Origin: a virus
Virus record (IMG/VR): IMGVR_UViG_3300037333_000202
Location: 1 to 36,866 of that record
Length of the DNA stretch: 36,866 nt
Strand: one strand, 5' to 3'
Part shown: piece after piece, positions 8,236 through 16,715 of the stretch
Layout of the letters: every line of letters begins with the position of its first letter
Numbering within the stretch: position 1 is the first letter of the stretch
Made by a program: the position numbers and the translations under genes
Notes under the pieces: model-generated
Seen by the model: only the letters and a program-made list of their open reading frames with translations
Told to the model about the DNA's origin: nothing
Databases searched by the model: none

Positions 8236-8954
8236 ATTACCTCCTGCATTTCAATTTTAGTTACTATTGACATCTCATTATTTACCTCCTTATCTGTATT
8301 TGCCTCTAGCTTATATATTCCTATATCTTGTGTATTTATTAAATGCACCATGGCTACTTCATCTTTTATTGCTACCTCAAGGTCTCTACTTTTGCAATAC
8401 TCTACTCCCATCTCTGTTACATCAGCCACAGATATAAAAGACTTCTCGTTTTGAAAATTTGCCTTTAAATACAGTTCAAAGTGACTACGCTCATTTTTAA
8501 ACTTACTTATAAATTCAACAAGTCTTTTTTGCGTCAGCTCATCTAGAACAATAGTAGACTCTTTTAATAGAAGAGCTTCAATACTTGCAATTACTCTAAA
8601 GCCATAGGGTTCAATTCTTTGCATCTCAAAAGGGTAATCTAACTCTTCAAACCACTGGACAACTTCACCCTCAACATCAATTATCTTCAAAGCTTTTTCT
8701 ACAGCCCATTTTGTACCTATGTGTTTATGTAGTTCTTGGGAATTCAAAATTAATTCTCTCTTCTCTTCAAAAGAAAGATTCGCATCCCAAAAAGGCACTT
8801 GCCATACTTGTGCAAGGTATGGTAAAAGCATTACATCGCATGTTCTAGGGTCAACATCTAGTAGATACGCTGTATCTTTAATATTTTTTCGAGTACTAAT
8901 GTCAAAATTTTTATGCTCAATGGCTTCGCTCCATGGCAACAATGTTTTACTCAT
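8226..8954 (-). CDS. I: Baseplate/tail protein gpI-like
   Basis: The 242-residue protein matches P2 gpI: TLLPWSEAIEHKNFDISTRK near the start, DPRTCDVMLLPYLAQVWQVPFWDANLSFEEKRELI (35-69) and HKHIGTKWAVEKALKII (77-93) are the family signature. gpI links the baseplate to the fibres. The C-terminal 80 residues (after about 165) extend beyond the usual domain. It overlaps gpJ by 8 bases and the fibre gene by 10, a tight translational chain. Confidence 0.93.
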   Translation of the reverse strand: MSKTLLPWSEAIEHKNFDISTRKNIKDTAYLLDVDPRTCDVMLLPYLAQVWQVPFWDANLSFEEKRELILNSQELHKHIGTKWAVEKALKIIDVEGEVVQWFEELDYPFEMQRIEPYGFRVIASIEALLLKESTIVLDELTQKRLVEFISKFKNERSHFELYLKANFQNEKSFISVADVTEMGVEYCKSRDLEVAIKDEVAMVHLINTQDIGIYKLEANTDKEVNNEMSIVTKIEMQEVICL

Positions 8955-9861
8955 CTCTACTCCATTCTGCTCTTAGGTTATAGCTATCAAGCAGTAATAT
9001 TTCATCTTTTGAAGCAATAAGCTTTTCATCTGGAGAAATTAGTTCTACTTCACTTACACCATTGGCATGTAGTATATTGTAAATTTTACTCAATGGAACA
9101 TCTCGACCGATAGCATGGTCATCCTTTAACTTCTCAAGCTCTGCTTTTATCTCAGATAAAAAAATCTCCTGCTCAATATATTTATCAAAATAGATAACTG
9201 CATCAATAATGTAACTCTTCTCAATGGCTCCTTTGATAACAAGATTGTCTGTCATCGGTGCTATATTTTCATTTCGCATTGTTTCATTCAAAGCACTCTC
9301 TATTTCTTCATTAAAAGGATACGCTACTAAATAGACCGTTGCATAACTAGCAAAAAAATCATATAGCAAACTTTCTATCTCTTCTTTACTCTTTCCAACA
9401 AAATCCTCAGAGACTTCTGTAATGGCTTTATGTTTTCTATATACTTCAACACAGTTAATATCTTCATGAGCTGTTTGAGCATGAAACAGATATGCCCATC
9501 TACTCCCCGTAGTAGAAGCCTGTTGCAAAGAGTAGAGTGAACGGATTAAAAAATCTTCGTCACTCTCATTTTCTAGCCTTGTTGTTCCGTAGTTCGTTAA
9601 GCAAACATGGTCAAGGTCTGCTCCTTTTGCATAAGTAGAAAGAAGAGTTTTAATCTTCTCGTTTATCTTAGTATCACGGTGCATCTCTTCGTAGATATAC
9701 GCTTCTATCAGCAACATCAAATCATCAGATTCTCTTAGCTCGTAAGAAGGCTGCAATGCTTCAATATAACTCTTTAATCGCTCTTTGTAAGCAAGATAGT
9801 CTAACTCTTCAAGCAGAGCAGGTATTGGTAATTCTTTTAAATCTAATGTTCCCTCATACAT
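8947..9861 (-). CDS. J: Baseplate wedge protein gpJ-like
   Basis: The 304-residue protein belongs to the baseplate J family: ELRESDDLMLLIEAYIYEEMHRDTKINEKIKTLLSTYAKGADLDHVC (41-87) is the characteristic N-terminal block, followed by EDFLIRSLYSLQQASTTGSRWAYLFHA (101-127). It is a wedge subunit whose partner gpW-like gene overlaps it by 8 bases upstream and gpI downstream, as in P2 (V-W-J-I). Confidence 0.95.
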   Translation of the reverse strand: MYEGTLDLKELPIPALLEELDYLAYKERLKSYIEALQPSYELRESDDLMLLIEAYIYEEMHRDTKINEKIKTLLSTYAKGADLDHVCLTNYGTTRLENESDEDFLIRSLYSLQQASTTGSRWAYLFHAQTAHEDINCVEVYRKHKAITEVSEDFVGKSKEEIESLLYDFFASYATVYLVAYPFNEEIESALNETMRNENIAPMTDNLVIKGAIEKSYIIDAVIYFDKYIEQEIFLSEIKAELEKLKDDHAIGRDVPLSKIYNILHANGVSEVELISPDEKLIASKDEILLLDSYNLRAEWSRDE

Positions 9862-10351
9862 TAAAGCTTACCTCCGTACTATTTTTAAATTTAATTGATA
9901 CATTAACACTTCCCTGATCTGCATCTACATCAAGAAGAGTTATCTCCAATGGGTCAAAGTCTATATCCCACAACTCTAAATTTTCATTAAAAAAGGACTC
10001 ATATAAATACTTTTTTAATTCAATTTTCCATGTAAAATCCATGCTTCTATCGATAAGCTCATGGATTCTGCTACCAAAATGTGGCAACATAACCCTAGAG
10101 CCAAGAGGAGTAAAAACAATCCTATTGAAACGACTTACCGTACTACTATTATTTTTTTTAGCTTCATTTGCAGTAAAGCCTTTCTTTAAAATATTAATGC
10201 TGTTTTGAACATTAGCAAGAATGGAATCTATATAGGCTTCTCTTAATATGTCACTACTTTTTTGCGTATCGGCATAAAGAGAGTCAATATAAGCTCTACT
10301 CTCTTCATGTGAAGCTGAGATAAGTTCTACAATTCCTTCTGCTAATGCCAT
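9854..10351 (-). CDS. W: Baseplate wedge protein gpW/gp25-like with coiled-coil N-terminal extension
   Basis: Residues about 75-165 form the gpW/gp25 lysozyme-like wedge domain (RIVFTPLGSRVMLPHFGSRIHELIDRSMDFTWKIELKKYLYESFFNENLELWDIDFDPLEI). The first 70 residues are an added helical segment with a repeat-like pattern (SRAYIDSLYADTQKSSDILREAYIDSILANVQNS). The usual family length is about 110-130, so the extension is unusual. It resembles the helical protein encoded just upstream and may have come from it. Confidence 0.92.
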   Translation of the reverse strand: MALAEGIVELISASHEESRAYIDSLYADTQKSSDILREAYIDSILANVQNSINILKKGFTANEAKKNNSSTVSRFNRIVFTPLGSRVMLPHFGSRIHELIDRSMDFTWKIELKKYLYESFFNENLELWDIDFDPLEITLLDVDADQGSVNVSIKFKNSTEVSFNV

Positions 10352-10365
10352 GTGTTATTAATGGA

Positions 10366-10959
10366 CTATGCTAGTCCATATACCCCTCTAACTGAGTCTC
10401 TAACAGCAGTTGCTGCACCTGCCATCTCTGTATCTAGACCTTCTGCAAAAGCATATGCACCATTAGCAACAGTTTCAGTTGCTGTCATGCGAAGTTCTAA
10501 ACTTGATACTCTTTCAACCAAAGAAGCAATAGAAGCTTCAAGATTCTCTTTTACTTGAGCAAGAGCGACAACAGTATCTTCTCCAGCCTTTTTAATTGCA
10601 TCAATTCTATCGTTCAAAGCTGTTTCTAGGTTTGCTACAGTAGTTGTAAGCTTTCCAAGATTTGACTCATTTAAACCAATTTTTGCAAAAATACTTGTAA
10701 AGGTATCAGCAAGATTAATCTCTCCATCCTGCTCTGCATCTGCTGCATCAACAGCATCATAAAAAGCTTTCATTGCTGCTTGTAAAGCTGTTACGTCCCC
10801 CTCTTTTAGGTCAATCTCAGCTAAAAGCTCTGTTTTTAAATCTCCAGTCTTCTCAAGAACCAACTTGTCAACATACTCTTTTGTCTCTGTTGCTGTCTCT
10901 CCAAAGAGAGCTGTCATCGCCTGAACAAAGCCTACACCTGATGGGTTATCTACTGCCAT
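10366..10959 (-). CDS. Helical/coiled-coil structural protein of the baseplate region
   Basis: The 197-residue protein was not recognised as a family. It is almost wholly heptad-like and rich in Ala, Thr, Glu and Asp (LTTTVANLETALNDRIDAIKKAGEDTVVALAQVKENLEASIASLVERVSSLELRM), ending in a tail AEGLDTEMAGAATAVRDSVRGVYGLA. It lies between gpV and gpW, where P2 has nothing. A neck, fibre or whisker-like coiled-coil trimer is one reading. ATG at 10959 follows a hairpin (10996-11019). Confidence 0.8.
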   Translation of the reverse strand: MAVDNPSGVGFVQAMTALFGETATETKEYVDKLVLEKTGDLKTELLAEIDLKEGDVTALQAAMKAFYDAVDAADAEQDGEINLADTFTSIFAKIGLNESNLGKLTTTVANLETALNDRIDAIKKAGEDTVVALAQVKENLEASIASLVERVSSLELRMTATETVANGAYAFAEGLDTEMAGAATAVRDSVRGVYGLA

Positions 10960-10995
10960 TTTCTTCCTTTAATGTTTGTATTGGTGGTTTTAGCA

Positions 10996-11019
10996 GGTGC
11001 AAGACCACAAACTTGCACC
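10996..11019. repeat. GGTGCAAG hairpin between gpV and the coiled-coil gene
   Basis: GGTGCAAG (10996-11003) and CTTGCACC (11012-11019) form a perfect 8-bp stem with an 8-base loop, in the 72-base gap. It resembles two other GGGTGC-type palindromes in the window (16926-16940 and 18940-18959). No T-run follows. Confidence 0.6.
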
Positions 11020-11031
11020 CGACAAAAGCAC

Positions 11032-11586
11032 CTACCTTGGATTTGCGATTGTATGATCACTAACACTATGTTTATGATTTGTTAAGTCTCCTTTTTTATC
11101 ACTTATTGTCTCTGCAACTTTTAGAGACCTAGTAGTTTCTACCTCTCCATCTAAAACTATTTTTTTAGACTTTAAAACAATACTATCTGCACTCTCTATC
11201 TCTACAACTTTTACACCAATTACATTTAGAGCTGATGTTTCTGTATTGTAAGTTAGCCTTGCACCATCTTCATACTCGATTATTTCTGTTTTGTTATTTG
11301 CTCCAGCAGGTTCTTTTAACTCTGTCCAAAAAATCCCTCTAAAGATATAACCTTTATTCGCATTTCCAAATGGAAAAACCACCAATACCTGCTCATTTGC
11401 TCGAATCGGTACCCAGTGCTTTTTAAAGCTATTTGCAAAAGAGATTACAGGAAACTCTATACTCTCATCATCTTCGCTCATTTGGACTGTAGCCAAAGCT
11501 TTTCCATCTGCATTCGGAGTTACAACTTTACTTAGGCGTACCAAGTTGTAGAGTTTTCGCTTTAACTCTGCTATGTCAAAGAACAT
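11032..11586 (-). CDS. V: Baseplate spike protein gpV-like
   Basis: The 184-residue protein (from ATG 11586) is the P2 gpV spike family: an OB-fold (KVVTPNADGKALATVQMSEDDESIEFPVISFANSFKKHWVPIRANEQVLVVFPFGNANKGYIFRGI), then beta-helix-like ALNVIGVKVVEIESADSIVLKSKKIVLDGEVET and a C-terminal tip NHKHSVSDHTI whose HxH pattern binds iron in related spikes. I chose the ATG that overlaps the previous stop (TAATG) and has GGAG before it; a start 12 bases upstream is possible. This gene begins the P2-like tail block. Confidence 0.93.
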   Translation of the reverse strand: MFFDIAELKRKLYNLVRLSKVVTPNADGKALATVQMSEDDESIEFPVISFANSFKKHWVPIRANEQVLVVFPFGNANKGYIFRGIFWTELKEPAGANNKTEIIEYEDGARLTYNTETSALNVIGVKVVEIESADSIVLKSKKIVLDGEVETTRSLKVAETISDKKGDLTNHKHSVSDHTIANPR

Positions 11587-11978
11587 TAAACACTCCACTC
11601 ATCAGCTGTATAGTCAATTTCAAACAGCATCACCCCAGCCAAATAAGCATACTCTGTACTTTCTGCATCGAGTTTTGTTTTCCTCAATCTTCCATGTAGA
11701 CACATCTCATCTACAGCATCTCTAAACTTTTCAGACACCTCTTTCATCTTTGCTCTAAGCTCTTTTGCTATATCAGAATTTACTTTCCCACTCAAAATAA
11801 CAGTTACTTCAAACTTTAAAAAGTGTCCAGAGTCATCATCTAAAGAGGCATCAATATCTTTCATAATCAGAGCAGGAAACTCATCGTCATCTAAAGGGCG
11901 ACCGAGCCAATGGAAGTACTTAACGTTGGGTACTTCTTTTAAATACTGCTCTACATAGTCAATTATCTGCTGTCTCAT
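11586..11978 (-). CDS. Putative tail terminator / tail completion protein
   Basis: The 130-residue protein has the alpha/beta pattern of phage tail terminators (lambda gpU / Mu gp37 type): IIDYVEQYLKEVPNVKYF..GRPLDDDEFPALIMKDIDASLDDD..HFLKFEVTVILSGK, then a long amphipathic helix ELRAKMKEVSEKFRDAVDE and a final strand YLAGVMLFEIDYTADEW. It would cap the tail tube and join head to tail. Its place after the head-tail connector genes and before gpV supports this. Family assignment is by pattern only. Confidence 0.7.
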   Translation of the reverse strand: MRQQIIDYVEQYLKEVPNVKYFHWLGRPLDDDEFPALIMKDIDASLDDDSGHFLKFEVTVILSGKVNSDIAKELRAKMKEVSEKFRDAVDEMCLHGRLRKTKLDAESTEYAYLAGVMLFEIDYTADEWSV

Positions 11979-11979
11979 G

Positions 11980-12291
11980 CTAAACTCTCTCTAAAAAAAT
12001 ACGAATCAAATCAATGCTCTCATCATCAATATGGCTCTTTGTGTACTCTTTGCCCTCTATGAGTAATACGGAACGATGCTTAATCATCTCTTCAATCTCT
12101 TGAGTAACTAAAATAGAGGGTTGATGCCCAACTATCTCATTGTCTACTATAAGCTCACTCTTTAGGTCAAATATTGCACTAAAAGTTGTAGGCTTATTAT
12201 CATCAACAAGATGTGTTACTTCTACTGCAAACTCATCTTTATTAAAGAAAAGTTCATCTAAATCAGAAGCAACAATATCTTTAAAATTCAC
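11980..12291 (-). CDS. Head-tail joining protein, lambda gpFII-like position
   Basis: From GTG 12291 the protein is 103 residues (MNFKDIVASDLDELFFNKDEFAVEVTH...). The GTG overlaps the TAG stop of the preceding gene (TAGTG), so I prefer it to the TTG at 12330. The F..DEFA....Y/H...... PTTFSAIFD pattern near residues 18-43 fits the lambda gpFII/Phage_attach family of head-tail connectors. Order capsid - unknown - FII-like matches lambda E-FI-FII. Confidence 0.75.
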   Translation of the reverse strand: MNFKDIVASDLDELFFNKDEFAVEVTHLVDDNKPTTFSAIFDLKSELIVDNEIVGHQPSILVTQEIEEMIKHRSVLLIEGKEYTKSHIDDESIDLIRIFLERV

Positions 12292-12593
12292 TACTTGAAC
12301 TCTTTTTTTAGCAAGTATCCTTTTTTCCAAAGCAAAGCAAAAAGCTGTTTACTATTATTACTCATTTTTTCTAATGTTTCAAAAGAGATAATAGTTCCAT
12401 CGTCTACAGTTACAGAATGAATATCTGAGTCTTTATGCTCTTTTAATGCAGCAAAACCTGCAACACAATCAGCACACACCCTTGTCTTGTCATCATCAAA
12501 CTCTAAAGTAAATTTATCTGCTGTTGGAATTTTTACAACAGCATAATTTACATCTTTCATGAACTCCATAAAATTCATCATTGCTTCATTCAT
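12291..12593 (-). CDS. Small protein in the lambda FI position, unknown
   Basis: The 100-residue soluble protein has no recognised family. Segments seen: KIPTADKFTLEFDDDKTRVCADCVAGFAALKEH with a CxxC pair (37-40) and a lysine-rich end. AAGGAG 7 bases before ATG 12593 supports translation. It occupies the place of lambda FI, between capsid and FII, but FI homology was not visible. Confidence 0.75.
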   Translation of the reverse strand: MNEAMMNFMEFMKDVNYAVVKIPTADKFTLEFDDDKTRVCADCVAGFAALKEHKDSDIHSVTVDDGTIISFETLEKMSNNSKQLFALLWKKGYLLKKEFK

Positions 12594-12613
12594 CTTTTAC
12601 TCCTTATAGAAAT

Positions 12614-13642
12614 TTATATAGCTTTGCAACTCAAAAAAGCATCAGACTGAGACAAACAAACAAGAGGAGCTGTCTTATGTTTAGCAACCATGCTCTCACT
12701 ATTCTCCTCTGTAATTACATAACTCAACTCTTTTTTAGCCTCGATATAAACTAGACCATTTTCAATAACTGGTAATGCTCCATACTCAACGCTAACTTTT
12801 GCTTCACTACAGCCCATAAAGAAATAATCTTTTGGCATAACAGCCTCGGTTGTTGTTCCATCTGAAATATACTCTTCAAACGTACATAGATCCATCCCCT
12901 CCACTTTTCCATATTTCGTTAAACCATCTTTAGTTACGGTTGCATCAGCCTTAATCGTCTCGACAACCATTCTACGATTATCATAGTACTCTTTTACATT
13001 AGGGTTGGCAAAGTAAGCATCAAGCACATCTGCCCCCATGATTATCACATCAGGAGTAAGCCCAGAACTCTCTACAATCAATCGCTTATACTCTCGAATC
13101 AGCTTAATTGGGTCACTGTTAGGATTAGTAAAGACATTGTCACTATCAAGCACAATCTTATGTTTAGAAGGCATTTTAAAATCGATTGTGTAAGTTTTAC
13201 CATTTACTTTGTAAGATATTTTTCCACTCTTTAGTAAATCTCTTGCTTGTAGAAGCTTGGCTCTCTCTGCTCTAGCTTTTAAGACAGCAAAATCTTCACC
13301 GAGCTTTCTTAATGCTCTTTTTCTTTGGCTCTTCTTTTTGTATGGGTTATCCCCAACATCTTTATAGAAAAGCTCCCCTGCTGTAGTAATCATCTTCTCA
13401 CTAATATACGGTGGGGTAAGTGTTGTTTGTTCATATCCTGTATGCTCAACCTGGTTTCCACTTGTACCCCGAGCTGAATAGAGTGCTGAACCACGGTTCC
13501 CTTTTATAATCTCAATAGTTACCTCTTTAGTGTCACTTGGCTGTGCCTCTTTGTTGCCCCAAAACATATCAAATAGTCCCCTTTTTACAGGGTACATCTG
13601 CTCTACAATATGTGTTATCTTTTTTCTTGTAAATACACTCAC
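12614..13642 (-). CDS. E: Major capsid protein, lambda gpE family
   Basis: The 342-residue protein has the size (lambda E is 341) and pattern of the gpE family: N-terminal IVEQMYPVKRGLFDMFWGNKEAQPSDTKEVTIEIIKGNRG, mid-part PPYISEKMITTAGELFYKDVGDNPYKKKSQRKRALRKLGEDFAVLKARAERAKLLQARDLL and C-terminal GMDLCTFEEYISDGTTTEAVMPKDYFFMGCSEAKVSVEYGALP. It builds the icosahedral shell with decoration protein D, encoded just upstream. Confidence 0.93.
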   Translation of the reverse strand: MSVFTRKKITHIVEQMYPVKRGLFDMFWGNKEAQPSDTKEVTIEIIKGNRGSALYSARGTSGNQVEHTGYEQTTLTPPYISEKMITTAGELFYKDVGDNPYKKKSQRKRALRKLGEDFAVLKARAERAKLLQARDLLKSGKISYKVNGKTYTIDFKMPSKHKIVLDSDNVFTNPNSDPIKLIREYKRLIVESSGLTPDVIIMGADVLDAYFANPNVKEYYDNRRMVVETIKADATVTKDGLTKYGKVEGMDLCTFEEYISDGTTTEAVMPKDYFFMGCSEAKVSVEYGALPVIENGLVYIEAKKELSYVITEENSESMVAKHKTAPLVCLSQSDAFLSCKAI

Positions 13643-13652
13643 TCTTCTCTCC

Positions 13653-14012
13653 TTATGCTGTTACACTATTGGTTTTTATCTCGATGCCTTGAGTCCACAT
13701 AACATCTTTAATACTATCTGCTGTATGCTCTGCTCCAAATGTCATGGCATTTGCGTTAAAAACACCACTTTTAAATACAACTGCTCCACTATCAGCACCA
13801 GCCGTATCTATATCTTCACTTAAAACTCTAGTAGGGTTCTCACTTCCATCTTCAGCAGTTGACAAAGAGAGAACATATTTACCATCATCATCTTTCCCTA
13901 AAACTGACCCTCGCTTTAAAACTTGGTCAGCTTTTATGATTACAACTTCTGTTGTAATAGGAAAACTACTATCAGCAATTAAATTATCAGGTTCATAAAT
14001 CTCACTAGCCAT
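13653..14012 (-). CDS. Head decoration protein, lambda gpD family
   Basis: The 119-residue protein matches lambda gpD in length (110) and layout: an N-terminal ordering arm, then ADQVLKRGSVLGKDDDGKYVLSLS (28-51), VLSEDIDTAGADSGAVVFKSGVFNANAMTFG (63-93). gpD trimers stabilise the expanded capsid. It lies between protease/scaffold and capsid as in lambda C-Nu3-D-E. It overlaps the protease gene by 8 bases. Confidence 0.9.
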   Translation of the reverse strand: MASEIYEPDNLIADSSFPITTEVVIIKADQVLKRGSVLGKDDDGKYVLSLSTAEDGSENPTRVLSEDIDTAGADSGAVVFKSGVFNANAMTFGAEHTADSIKDVMWTQGIEIKTNSVTA

Positions 14013-14412
14013 TTGTTCTTACTCCTTCAAGCATAAATTCCATATCCTCTTTATCCTCTTTTTGCTTCTCAAGCTCTTTTTGTTCAGATTGCCCGTCGCT
14101 TGTATTGGCTCCAAGCCCCATCTCTAGCACTTGCTTACCAAGAGCTACGCCATCCTCTTCAATCTCTCCAGCTTTTTTTTGCAGCTGCTCTTTTGCCAAT
14201 TTTCCAAGCTCATCCATTTTTCGATATTGAGCCAGTTCAATCTGCTCTGCTGTGGATTTTCCATCAAATTTTAATTCTGCAAAATCTTTAGCAAACTCTG
14301 CTTTTAAAACAGCATCAATCGCCTTGATTCGCTCTCGTTCTGTTGTCGCCCCCAACTCTTTTACTTCGCTAAACAGTTCAGGATGTTCTTTTTGTAACTC
14401 TTCTAATGTCAT
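14005..14412 (-). CDS. Nested scaffolding protein from an internal start (lambda Nu3-like)
   Basis: Met174 of the protease gene (ATG at 14412) is preceded by AAGGAG with 9 bases between, a strong internal ribosome site. Translation from it gives a 135-residue helical protein MTLEELQKEHPELFSEVKEL... that equals the scaffold domain alone. Lambda makes Nu3 from inside C in the same way. Both products would be released or degraded during maturation. The internal start is seen; its use is inferred. Confidence 0.65.
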   Translation of the reverse strand: MTLEELQKEHPELFSEVKELGATTERERIKAIDAVLKAEFAKDFAELKFDGKSTAEQIELAQYRKMDELGKLAKEQLQKKAGEIEEDGVALGKQVLEMGLGANTSDGQSEQKELEKQKEDKEDMEFMLEGVRTNG

Positions 14413-14931
14413 GCTTTTTTGCTCCTTTTCAAATTTTTCTAACCCCACTTTTGCATTGGGGATTGCAGGAATGTTTACAACAGAGGCTTCATATATCTCC
14501 CATTTTTTTACAATGACTAAATCGTTTTGTTTGTCTCTCTGCTTCACATCATACTTGAGTAAAGAGACACCAACCGAGATAGACTCTAAAAAACCTCTCT
14601 CGATCTTTCCAAATATTTTCATGGCAAACTCATCTTCACTATCAAAAATGGCATCTGCTTTTAGCTTTTTATCTTCTACTCTTAAATTTTCCCATCTCCC
14701 AATAGGTAGAGCTTTACTGTCATGATTATAAAAGACTTTTAAGATCTGCTCTCTATTTAGAATGACGTTGTTTGCTCCATGTAAAAGCTTCATATCGAAC
14801 CATCCACGCCCAACAATAGTCTCATCGGAGAGTATAAACGATACCTTTTTAGCCTCTTTATCTATGGCACTAGCCCCAAGCTCAACACTAAAATTTAGAT
14901 TTTGAGATAGCTCTATGTTTTTTCTACCCAA
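14005..14931 (-). CDS. Prohead protease (HK97/U35 type) fused to scaffold
   Basis: Residues 1-165 form a U35-type prohead protease: His70 in VFYNHDSKALPIGRW and Ser119 in FLESISVGVSL are the expected catalytic residues, and EASVVNIPAIPNAKVG is the family end motif. Residues 174-308 are charged and helical, a scaffold-like domain. The start is TTG at 14931, with AGGAGG 6 bases upstream, inside the portal stop region. Lambda uses an S49-type protease C here, so the protease type differs although the neighbouring capsid, D and portal are lambda-like. Confidence 0.88.
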   Translation of the reverse strand: MGRKNIELSQNLNFSVELGASAIDKEAKKVSFILSDETIVGRGWFDMKLLHGANNVILNREQILKVFYNHDSKALPIGRWENLRVEDKKLKADAIFDSEDEFAMKIFGKIERGFLESISVGVSLLKYDVKQRDKQNDLVIVKKWEIYEASVVNIPAIPNAKVGLEKFEKEQKSMTLEELQKEHPELFSEVKELGATTERERIKAIDAVLKAEFAKDFAELKFDGKSTAEQIELAQYRKMDELGKLAKEQLQKKAGEIEEDGVALGKQVLEMGLGANTSDGQSEQKELEKQKEDKEDMEFMLEGVRTNG

Positions 14932-16465
14932 TTTTTGCCTCCTTTTTATCTTTTGCCCATCGCTTCGAGCCTCGTAACTCTTTAGGTGTAGACTCTAGCA
15001 TTAGCTGATTTTCTCTCTTTTTTCTTCTCATATTTGTAGCATAGTCTGTACCATTGATATTGGCACTCTCAAGCTCTGATGTACTAAAGCCATTCTCTAC
15101 CCTCTTTTCTGCTGCTTCTGTCTCTACTTTTTCATTTATCTGTCCAGCACTAGGTCCACTCCAGGTAGTCCCAAGGTAGGCTTTACGAATAAAGGAATCA
15201 TTCATGAAACCAGGTGCATCTAAACGCCCCATCAATACAGCCTCTTCTATTACAGCTTCATAGAACGGCTGACAAAAGTTTTTAGCTATCAAGGCTCTAT
15301 CATACTTATACATTCGCCAAGCCTCCAGAAATGAAGCCCTAGCAGAGGTATAAGAGGATTGAAAATGTTTAATCATAACCTCATAAGGCATATCAAGACC
15401 AATAGCCACTTGACGTAAAATAGCTGTAGTAAATGGGTCATAGGCAGTGTTCGGTCGGTTTGGATTGGCTAGAGATATATCCTCTCCTTCGTAGAGTCGA
15501 GTGATTCCACCTGTCGTTAAGCTAATATCACCTTCATCCTCTTCAGGAGCTGGTTCATCACTTTTTAAAAAAACTGTAAATAGTCCAGAGATAAGTGCAG
15601 CCGTTAACTCTGCATTTGTATAGTCATCGAGCTGTTTAAGCTTCTCTAGAACAGGAGCCAAAACGGGAACCCCTCTTCTTTGTCCAGGGCGAACTTTTTT
15701 AAAGAGGTGAATAACATTGAGCCGTCCACTCTTTTTCCCATAAGCAGGAACTTTAACCCACTCTCTGGTCATCATGTAGTCAAGCCCATAAGGGTGCTGC
15801 TTCATAATGTGGTACTCAATGGGTTCACCAAGCTCATTAACTCTTATGCCCCCTGCTAACTCATTGCTATCTATTTGGTCATTTTCATTGCATACTCTGT
15901 CAGCTTCCACAAGTGCCAAGGCTGTTTGATAGATTGCCCCTTTTCGTTTCAGCTTTGGCATAAGTGCAAACACATCACCACTTACAAACATAGAAACCAT
16001 TGCTGTAAACTGCATGTCGTAAAAAGTTTGGGTACGAGAGGCATCAGCATTTTTTGATTTAGCTACAAAATTAAACTCTCTCTCTGCTCTCTCTTCCCAT
16101 TCGATAGCTTCCTCTTCACTAATTTTCAAATACTTATAATCGACTTGGCTTTGCACAGTAAGACCAGTTCCAACAGCAGAGATTACTTTTGTATTTATTG
16201 CACCTGTAACTAATCCATCATTACGATAACGGTCACGGCTTCTAAATCGTAAAGTGTCTGTATAGGGTAAATCATCACTATCAGCCGAACCACCACTTGC
16301 ATTCCAGCCTCTAGTAGATTTTCTTTTTTTAGAAGCCCCAACATAACCCAGCTCTTCAAGATGAGCTATACGAGCTTTATGCTGTAGTCTCTCTAGCCCT
16401 TTTTTTGGAGAGAGAAGCATGACTGTTTTATCGAGGAGATTTGGCATCACGCTAATAGGAGACAT
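14924..16465 (-). CDS. B: Portal protein, lambda gpB family
   Basis: About 513 residues from ATG 16465; GTG at 16471 is the alternative. The family is shown by RLQHKARIAHLEELGYVGASKKRKSTRGWNASGGSADSD, LRFRSRDRYRNDGLVTGAINTKVISAVGTGLTVQSQVDY, LVEADRV, VIHLFKKVRPGQRRGVPVLAPVLEKLKQLDDYTNAELTAALISG and MPYEVMIKHFQSSYTSARASFLEAWRMYK. The portal dodecamer is the DNA channel and terminase docking site. It overlaps the gpW-like gene and ends inside the protease start. Confidence 0.95.
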   Translation of the reverse strand: MSPISVMPNLLDKTVMLLSPKKGLERLQHKARIAHLEELGYVGASKKRKSTRGWNASGGSADSDDLPYTDTLRFRSRDRYRNDGLVTGAINTKVISAVGTGLTVQSQVDYKYLKISEEEAIEWEERAEREFNFVAKSKNADASRTQTFYDMQFTAMVSMFVSGDVFALMPKLKRKGAIYQTALALVEADRVCNENDQIDSNELAGGIRVNELGEPIEYHIMKQHPYGLDYMMTREWVKVPAYGKKSGRLNVIHLFKKVRPGQRRGVPVLAPVLEKLKQLDDYTNAELTAALISGLFTVFLKSDEPAPEEDEGDISLTTGGITRLYEGEDISLANPNRPNTAYDPFTTAILRQVAIGLDMPYEVMIKHFQSSYTSARASFLEAWRMYKYDRALIAKNFCQPFYEAVIEEAVLMGRLDAPGFMNDSFIRKAYLGTTWSGPSAGQINEKVETEAAEKRVENGFSTSELESANINGTDYATNMRRKKRENQLMLESTPKELRGSKRWAKDKKEAKIG

Positions 16466-16715
16466 TAGCACCTACCATTTTAAAAGCTGTTCGAGTAGAT
16501 TTTTTTGCACCCTCTATGTAGTCAGAGCCATACTTTGCTATTTTTTTTAGAAGCTCTCTTTCTCTAGCATACAAAGCTGTAAGCCGAGGGTTTTCCTTTT
16601 CTCTGTTGTTAATCTTGTAGGATTGAGCCGTTTCGGTCTTATCAATAGAACGACGTACATTAACAAGTCTCTCACCAAGCGTAAGATTAAGATAGTCATC
16701 ATCTGTTGCTGCCAA
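16452..16715 (-). CDS. Head completion protein gpW-like
   Basis: The 87-residue protein matches the lambda gpW family: YLNLTLGERLVNVRRSIDKTETAQSYKINNREKENPRLTALYARERELLKKIAKYG resembles the helix-loop-helix of gpW (about 68 residues). gpW plugs the portal after packaging. It precedes the portal gene as in lambda (A-W-B). A GGAG-type site precedes ATG 16715. Confidence 0.8.
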   Translation of the reverse strand: MAATDDDYLNLTLGERLVNVRRSIDKTETAQSYKINNREKENPRLTALYARERELLKKIAKYGSDYIEGAKKSTRTAFKMVGANVSY

